Part shown: piece after piece, positions 15,264-20,316 of the stretch
How the letters are laid out: each line of letters opens with the position of its first letter
Numbering within the stretch: the stretch's first letter is position 1
Source of the DNA: a virus
Length of the DNA stretch: 20,316 bases
Virus record (IMG/VR): IMGVR_UViG_3300025450_000156
Span: 1-20,316 of that record
Reading direction: 5' to 3' (one strand)
Translations under genes and position numbers: made by a program
Notes under the pieces: generated by a model
Seen by the model: the letters and a program-made list of their open reading frames with translations, nothing else
What the model was told of the DNA's origin: nothing
Database searches by the model: none

Positions 15264-16072
15264 TCGGAAATGTTCAGTGTGAATTTAGTTTGGTATGGAT
15301 GCTGACAATTAACACAGGTAACGTCTAATGGTTTTAGTTCGCCTTCTTCACGAATTGAAGCATTTTGCTCACGTACTGCGTTATATGTATTTTTATCACA
15401 ATTCAATAAAAATTCTTTGATAAAAGTCTTTTCTTTTACAATACCGACTGGTGTTTTAATATAATCAATGGCATCAGTTAATATTTTGATAGTTAATTCT
15501 GTTATTTTTTCCAATGCTGTTTTATTTTTTTGAAGTCTAACTTCATCGCTATCACTTTCTACATAGGCTGTAGAAGTTGAAACATCAAATTGGAACAGAC
15601 TAATATCAGTCATTTCTTTAAATGTAAATGGTCTAAATTTAAAATACAATTCCCCGACATTGTATTCTTTGTCATAATTTCCTGATTTTAAATTCAATAA
15701 CAATCCAGTTAGGTTTACGTTATATTTGCCACTTTCTTCACATTTTGGGCAAACACTTTCAATTTCAAAGTTTTCCCCAGTGCTTGCTGCTTTAATGGCT
15801 ATAAGTATAGCATCTAAGTCCATGCTATTAATTTTCCATGGATCTAACATATTTGGTATACAACTCTTAACGATTTCTACTACCGCAGTTCCATTAAACA
15901 ATGCGTCTGGAGTTCGTGCTGTAATTTCATCAATAGCTGTCATTGGATAAACAGGTAAATCGCCTGTTTCTGTGTTGTTCAGTACAGATTTATCATAGTA
16001 TAAACCTTGACTAGGCAGTTTAACATATAATGCTGGTCTGCGAAAATATTGTTTAAGTGGGTTATCGGTCAT
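15251..16072 (-). CDS. 26: Baseplate hub assembly protein gp26
   Basis: This 273-residue protein matches the gp26-type baseplate family of T4-like phages: NPLKQYFRRPALYVKLPSQG, then LPVYPMTAIDEITARTPDAL, VVEIVKSCIPNMLDPWKI and MDLDAILIAIKAASTGENFE. T4 gp26 (208 residues) is needed for hub formation. Two Cys pairs, C108-x2-C111 (VCPKCEE) and C253-x2-C256 (TCVNCQH), probably make one zinc ribbon joining the middle and C-terminal parts. The C-terminus NISDFFV ends on the slippery codons TTT TTC described at 15215-15263, so a fraction of ribosomes may continue into the gp51-like domain. An AAGGAA ribosome site lies about 8 nt before the ATG, and an exact TATAAATA late box lies 46 nt upstream. The gene is divergent from the tape measure gene. 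Confidence 0.85.
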   Translation of the reverse strand: MTDNPLKQYFRRPALYVKLPSQGLYYDKSVLNNTETGDLPVYPMTAIDEITARTPDALFNGTAVVEIVKSCIPNMLDPWKINSMDLDAILIAIKAASTGENFEIESVCPKCEESGKYNVNLTGLLLNLKSGNYDKEYNVGELYFKFRPFTFKEMTDISLFQFDVSTSTAYVESDSDEVRLQKNKTALEKITELTIKILTDAIDYIKTPVGIVKEKTFIKEFLLNCDKNTYNAVREQNASIREEGELKPLDVTCVNCQHPYQTKFTLNISDFFV

Positions 16073-16104
16073 AAAATTCCTTATATATGTGTATTTTTTG
16101 GATA

Positions 16105-16112
16105 ACTAAATA
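16105..16112 (+). promoter_or_regulatory. Late promoter-like box before tape measure gene
   Basis: ACTAAATA on the plus strand, followed by C, 24 nt before the tape measure ATG. The same nine bases (ACTAAATAC) occur just before the portal gene. This repeat before two late genes supports a late promoter variant related to TATAAATA. Confidence 0.55.
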
Positions 16113-16118
16113 CAAGTA

Positions 16119-16126
16119 TATTTATA
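16119..16126 (-). promoter_or_regulatory. T4 consensus late promoter before gp26
   Basis: TATAAATA on the minus strand is an exact match to the T4 late octamer, 46 nt before the gp26 ATG. It faces the tape measure box only 6 nt away. Confidence 0.75.
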
Positions 16127-16136
16127 GGCGAAAATT

Positions 16137-19100
16137 ATGGCTGGCGAAAATCTTAATGAATCAACAGAAAAATTAACTGAAACGCAAAATGAAGCGTCTG
16201 CAGCTGCCAAAACTTTAGCCGAAGAACTTCTCAAACTTAGTAAGGTTAGTTCAAAAAGTACTAACCAACTTAAAGCTGAACAATTAACAGCAGAAAGCAA
16301 ATTAAAACTAGAACAAGATGTAGCCAAAGTAACTGCTCAGTTAAGCAACGGGCTTAATCAGGTTGTTAACGGCGTTAATACATTAGTAGGCTCGTTAAAA
16401 TCTTTTGGTAATGCGTTAGATAGTGCCGGATATGATTTAAGTAAATTTGGCGGCGCAATACAACAATATATTACTGGTGTCTATCAGCTTATACCGCAAA
16501 CTGAAGCTATAGGTAGAATCACAAATAATTTAGCAGGAGCAGCTGGTGAATTATATTCTAGTTACCTAAAACAAATTGACAACACTTACAAAGCTTATGG
16601 ATCATTAAGCAAATTTGGTGAAGGCGCAGAAATAACACTTGGTCAGTTCAAGTTAATGGCAAACGCAGCAGGTTACAATGCTGCGAATATGGATAAATTT
16701 ACAAAAGCTATCACAGACATTGGTCCTGGATTGCTTAGTTTTGGTGGTACTGTTCGAACAGGCGTAGCAGCCTTTAGTGATTTAAATTCATTAATTGGTG
16801 ATCATGGCGATGCCGTTCAAAAAGACATAGATCATTATAGAAAATTAGGTCTTGAACAAGATGAATATCTTGCTATGCAGGGTCAGGCACTTAATTATTT
16901 CTTAAAATCTGGTCAAACAATTTACAGTATTGTAGGTGAACAACAAGATAGAACAACAGCACTTAGAAAAGCATCTAACGAATACATTGATCAGTTATAT
17001 GAATTAGCAAATATAACTGGTAAAAATGTCAGTGATTTACAAAAAAGTCGTGAACAAGTATTAGCAAATACACAATATCAATTATATCTTACTCAGCAAA
17101 ATGCACAAGTTGAGACACTTAGAAGAAGTGGTCGTGATCAAGAAGCTGATGCTTTACAAAGAAGATTAGAAAGTATAACAAATACCTTAACAGTAGCAAA
17201 AGATTACTTAAGTCCAGAAAGATTTGCCGCACTTCAAAGAGGATTTGCCACACAAGGTCAATATTATGGCAACAACCCTGAGGCTGTAGCAGGTCTATTA
17301 GGATTGGTACCTAATCTTACAGAACTTATTAGAAACAGTGACCCACAAAAAGTATTAGCTACGTTAGGTGAAGCAAGTCAACGTAGAGCAGAAGGACCTG
17401 TAGGTGCTGGCGGAACCTTCTTAGAAGATAAAACATTGACAGCACTTGGTATAGACGCTGGATCCTTAGAACTTGGTCGTCAAATTAAAAACGCAGGCGG
17501 CATAGAAAATTTCTTAGAACAAAGAAAACCTAAACCAGGAACAGAAACAGAACAAGAAAAAACAGATATTGCTATAGATTCTCTTAACGCATATAAAGAC
17601 CAAATGCGTGATTTAGGTGTTTACTTTGATGATAACAAATTGGCAATGGCCAACCAATTAATACATTTAGCGAACATATCACAAACAATGGGTGGATTAC
17701 TATATGTTGCTGAATTATCACTTGGTGTATTAACTGCGATTAGAAGCTTAGAAGCAGTAAATGCTTTGACTGGAGGAAAAGGACTATCTGGTTTATTTGG
17801 AAAAGGCGCAGAAGGTTTACTAGGAGGAGCAAAAGGAGCATTAGGAAAAGCAGGAATGGCTGCTGGAGCTTTAGCAGTTGGTTATGGCTTATATGAGGGC
17901 TTTAAGGACGATGACGATGATGATAATACTGGGCAATCAACGGGTAATATACCCGGCATGCCATCGATGGGAATGGGACAAAATTTAGGATCAGACGTCA
18001 CAGGAACTGCTTTAAACATGATCGGTTTAAAACCAATCGGTGGATCTATGCCTGGAGGTGTTGTCCCTAACATTCCTTTACCTAGATTGAATCAACAACA
18101 AAGACAAGTTAATGAACAAAAAACAAAATTAGAAGAAAATACAAAGCAAAATGAAAAACAACTAAAAGAAATCAAAGATACAAGTGATGAATCTTGGGGT
18201 GTTTGGTTTCATAAACATAAGGAATTTTTAGAAGATGCCGCAATTTCAGGAAGTTTAGCAATTGCAGCAGGCGTTGTAGAAGGCGCAAGTTTTGGTCTTG
18301 CTACCCCTGTAGCGGCAGCACTGGGAACTGCTTCGCTTTATTATGGAGGTCAAGCATTAGCTGAAGGCGCTAAAGATTTGGGAAAAGATATAAAACAAAA
18401 TCGCCGTGCTGCTGATCAAAGAGATCAAAAAGCCAATGCGGCATCATCTAACACACCAGAAGCAATAATTGCTCAAAAAATTAAAAATCCAAAATATAAC
18501 CAAACTGTTTTCTATAAAGGAAAAGCCTACATATATAAACAAGGCAGATGGTGGCCAGCTGATGCTGCGCAAGCAACTATAGCAGCAGGAAGTAAGGATC
18601 TCAGTACTTTACAGAAAAATCAATATACTAGTTTAGAATTAAGCGATACAGCAAGTGTAGGTGAATCAGCAGCAAGAGGCACATCAAACTTGCCAAGTAT
18701 TACAACTGCTACATTGCCAAATGCTTCAGTAACAACAGATACATCAACTGAACGAAGATCACAAGTTGGATTAGACTCAGCTAATATGCTAACCTCACTT
18801 GTTCAAATACAAAAAAATACTGAAACTACAGCACATGAATTAGCAGACATCTATGACATTGTAAATGATTGGTACATCAAAACTGCGGTTGATACAGCCA
18901 TGCCAACTGGCGGTGCTGGCGGTGGCGTAAGTGGCGGCGGAAAGAATAAAGATTTAGGTGATGTTGCTAAGATTGGCGGAAAAACACGATCAGGCGGTGG
19001 AATTGCTTGGAGAGCAAATAATCCAGGCGATATTACTGCCGGCGCAACTGCAGAAAAACTCGGTGCGTTGCCTAATCAATCACTAAGAGTACAAGATCCT

Positions 19101-19709
19101 TCTGGTAAAATTATAAAAATTGCTGTATTTCCCGATGTGGAAACAGGTAGAAAAGCACATGAAGCTTTGCTTAAAGAAAAGTATGGAAATCTTAACATTG
19201 CTGATGCTGTATCATATTACACTGAAGGGGTAACAGGAGGAAGCCACCCTGAGTTGGCAAATATAATAAGAGATATACAAAAGGAAACTGGAGCAAAAAT
19301 CACAACTAAATTAGGAGATTTGAATAAAGATCAATTTAGTAAGTTTGCTCAAGTTCAAGAAAAATGGGAAGGTGGTCAAACCCCAGGTAAAGTACTGGGT
19401 ATGGGTGGCATTACTGATGGCATAAGCATTGCTGGCGAAGCAGGCCCAGAAGCAGTTGTTCCATTGCCAAACGGTCGTAGCATACCAGTTGAACTTACGG
19501 GTGATAAGACAGAAAAATTAACAAAACAAGATATGGAAAATATCATACAACCAGTGTTTAATAACAGCGAATTGACTAGAGCAATGCAAGAATTAGCAAA
19601 TCAAAACAAAACACTTAATAATACCTTTTCAGCAAAATTAGACACTGTGATAGCAAGATTAGAATCAAGCAATTCTTTACAAGACAAATTGTTAAGACAT
19701 TCTATATAA
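16137..19709 (+). CDS. Tail tape measure protein with embedded NNPG-type domain
   Basis: This 1190-residue protein is the likely tape measure (gp29 role), which sets tail length and passes through the tail tube on ejection. The N-terminal 80 residues are charged and helical (coiled-coil-like). Long helical stretches follow to about residue 510. Several hydrophobic segments occur around residues 515-590 and 690-755, including GMAAGALAVGYGLYEGF, which is followed by six Asp (591-596). Residues about 955-1080 start with GGIAWRANNPGDI (W958, N961-N962-P963-G964), the opening of a domain often found in phage virion proteins thought to act on peptidoglycan. The C-terminus has GEAGPEAVVPL (1100-1110), a hallmark of tape measure proteins. 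It is about twice the length of T4 gp29 (590), implying a longer tail or added domains. It is divergent from gp26 and precedes the portal gene. Confidence 0.82.
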   Translation: MAGENLNESTEKLTETQNEASAAAKTLAEELLKLSKVSSKSTNQLKAEQLTAESKLKLEQDVAKVTAQLSNGLNQVVNGVNTLVGSLKSFGNALDSAGYDLSKFGGAIQQYITGVYQLIPQTEAIGRITNNLAGAAGELYSSYLKQIDNTYKAYGSLSKFGEGAEITLGQFKLMANAAGYNAANMDKFTKAITDIGPGLLSFGGTVRTGVAAFSDLNSLIGDHGDAVQKDIDHYRKLGLEQDEYLAMQGQALNYFLKSGQTIYSIVGEQQDRTTALRKASNEYIDQLYELANITGKNVSDLQKSREQVLANTQYQLYLTQQNAQVETLRRSGRDQEADALQRRLESITNTLTVAKDYLSPERFAALQRGFATQGQYYGNNPEAVAGLLGLVPNLTELIRNSDPQKVLATLGEASQRRAEGPVGAGGTFLEDKTLTALGIDAGSLELGRQIKNAGGIENFLEQRKPKPGTETEQEKTDIAIDSLNAYKDQMRDLGVYFDDNKLAMANQLIHLANISQTMGGLLYVAELSLGVLTAIRSLEAVNALTGGKGLSGLFGKGAEGLLGGAKGALGKAGMAAGALAVGYGLYEGFKDDDDDDNTGQSTGNIPGMPSMGMGQNLGSDVTGTALNMIGLKPIGGSMPGGVVPNIPLPRLNQQQRQVNEQKTKLEENTKQNEKQLKEIKDTSDESWGVWFHKHKEFLEDAAISGSLAIAAGVVEGASFGLATPVAAALGTASLYYGGQALAEGAKDLGKDIKQNRRAADQRDQKANAASSNTPEAIIAQKIKNPKYNQTVFYKGKAYIYKQGRWWPADAAQATIAAGSKDLSTLQKNQYTSLELSDTASVGESAARGTSNLPSITTATLPNASVTTDTSTERRSQVGLDSANMLTSLVQIQKNTETTAHELADIYDIVNDWYIKTAVDTAMPTGGAGGGVSGGGKNKDLGDVAKIGGKTRSGGGIAWRANNPGDITAGATAEKLGALPNQSLRVQDPSGKIIKIAVFPDVETGRKAHEALLKEKYGNLNIADAVSYYTEGVTGGSHPELANIIRDIQKETGAKITTKLGDLNKDQFSKFAQVQEKWEGGQTPGKVLGMGGITDGISIAGEAGPEAVVPLPNGRSIPVELTGDKTEKLTKQDMENIIQPVFNNSELTRAMQELANQNKTLNNTFSAKLDTVIARLESSNSLQDKLLRHSI

Positions 19710-19712
19710 TTT

Positions 19713-19720
19713 ACTAAATA
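19713..19720 (+). promoter_or_regulatory. Late promoter-like box before portal gene
   Basis: ACTAAATA followed by C, identical to the box before the tape measure gene, ends 8 nt before the portal ATG. If it works as a T4 late box, the transcript would have almost no leader. Confidence 0.5.
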
Positions 19721-19728
19721 CTTAACGT

Positions 19729-20316
19729 ATGGCACATAAACGCAAATTTTTAAACAAAGCAGGTACCAGTAGCCCAATTTCGGGTATTAATAGCAATACT
19801 GGCGCATGGAATAGTAGTCCAGGACAAAATGGTTCAAGCACTGGCGGTTGGAATAACACTGACTTTGGTTATAAAAATTATATGTCACGACTTCCTGAAG
19901 TCTATACAGGACATCCTAATCGTATTGAACGTTATAACCAATATGAAATGATGGACGTTGACGCAGAAATTAACGCATGTTTAGATATTCTTGCTGAATT
20001 TAGTACACAGAAAAATCAACATAACAACACTCCATTTAACATTAATTTTAAAGATGATCCAACAAATCATGAAGTTGAATTGTTAAAACAACAGTTACAA
20101 CAATGGAGTAAACTTAATGAATTTGATGTGCGTATCTTTAAGATTTTCCGTAACGTTGTTAAATACGGAGATCAGGTCTTTGTTCGTGACCCAGAAAACT
20201 TTAAACTATATTGGGTTGATATGGTTAAAGTTATTAAAGTTATTGTAAACGAAAGTGAAGGTAAACTACCTGAACAATACGTAATTAAAGATATAAACAT
20301 CAACCTACAGAATTTA
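19729..20316 (+). CDS. 20: Portal vertex protein gp20, N-terminal part (runs off window)
   Basis: The frame opens at ATG 19729 and stays open for 196 codons to the window end. The product contains YMSRLPEVYTGHPNRIERYN, then QYEMMDVDAEINACLDILAE, FSTQ, and FKIFRNVVKYGDQVFVRDPE. This is the highly conserved N-terminal part of T4 gp20, the dodecameric portal through which DNA is packaged and ejected. The first 45 residues are Gly/Ser/Asn-rich and probably disordered. An in-frame stop just upstream (19723-19725) fixes this ATG as the earliest start. No clear Shine-Dalgarno sequence precedes it. It starts 19 nt after the tape measure stop, with its own late box between them. Confidence 0.92.
   Translation, partial: MAHKRKFLNKAGTSSPISGINSNTGAWNSSPGQNGSSTGGWNNTDFGYKNYMSRLPEVYTGHPNRIERYNQYEMMDVDAEINACLDILAEFSTQKNQHNNTPFNINFKDDPTNHEVELLKQQLQQWSKLNEFDVRIFKIFRNVVKYGDQVFVRDPENFKLYWVDMVKVIKVIVNESEGKLPEQYVIKDININLQNL

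Noticed and set aside
16106-16327. Minus-strand 73-residue frame opposite the tape measure start
   Set aside because: It is antisense to the coiled-coil N-terminus of the tape measure gene. Its Ser/Leu-rich product is a shadow of Lys/Glu/Ala codons.

Overview
The window is part of a T4-like contractile-tailed phage (myovirus) genome. It is AT-rich, with the compact, overlapping gene style of marine T4-like phages. The basis is a set of recognisable T4-type proteins: baseplate gp6, gp25, gp5, gp53, a gp48-like tube cap and gp26, late sigma gp55, the gp47/gp46 recombination nuclease, a tail tape measure protein and the gp20 portal. Low GC and protein style suggest a marine host such as SAR11 or another AT-rich bacterium, but the host cannot be read from this sequence.

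Layout. Positions 1-8968, minus strand, hold a baseplate module transcribed leftward: gp48-like cap, gp53, a large hub-like protein, the gp5 spike, an unrecognised Gly/Ala-rich 837-residue protein, gp25, and the 5' part of gp6. T4-type late promoter boxes (GATAAATA) precede gp48, gp25 and gp6. Positions 8969-9100 are a divergent control region with a sigma70-like early promoter facing right. Positions 9101-14569, plus strand, hold gp55, gp47, a 73-residue protein, gp46, a radical SAM/SPASM protein and a PDDEXK nuclease; several of these overlap by ATGA.

Positions 14570-15026 contain no convincing gene. The stretch looks like a structured RNA on the plus strand, with many helices, a possible pseudoknot and a terminator-like hairpin at its end. 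Positions 15027-16072, minus strand, hold gp26 and, in the -1 frame, a short gp51-like domain. A slippery heptamer T TTT TTC sits just before the gp26 stop, followed after 7 nt by a 10-bp hairpin. This is a strong candidate for programmed -1 frameshifting that makes a gp26-gp51-like fusion, similar in logic to tail assembly chaperones. Positions 16137-19709, plus strand, encode a 1190-residue tape measure protein with an embedded NNPG-type domain, followed by the portal gene, which runs off the end.

How the genes fit together. The early promoter would make gp55, which then directs the host polymerase to the TATAAATA-like late boxes in front of the baseplate, tape measure and portal genes. gp46/gp47 and the PDDEXK nuclease supply recombination, DNA degradation and branch processing. 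gp26 and its frameshift product probably assist hub and tape measure assembly. The two most unusual items are the frameshift cassette and the structured RNA; the radical SAM enzyme inside the recombination operon comes next.
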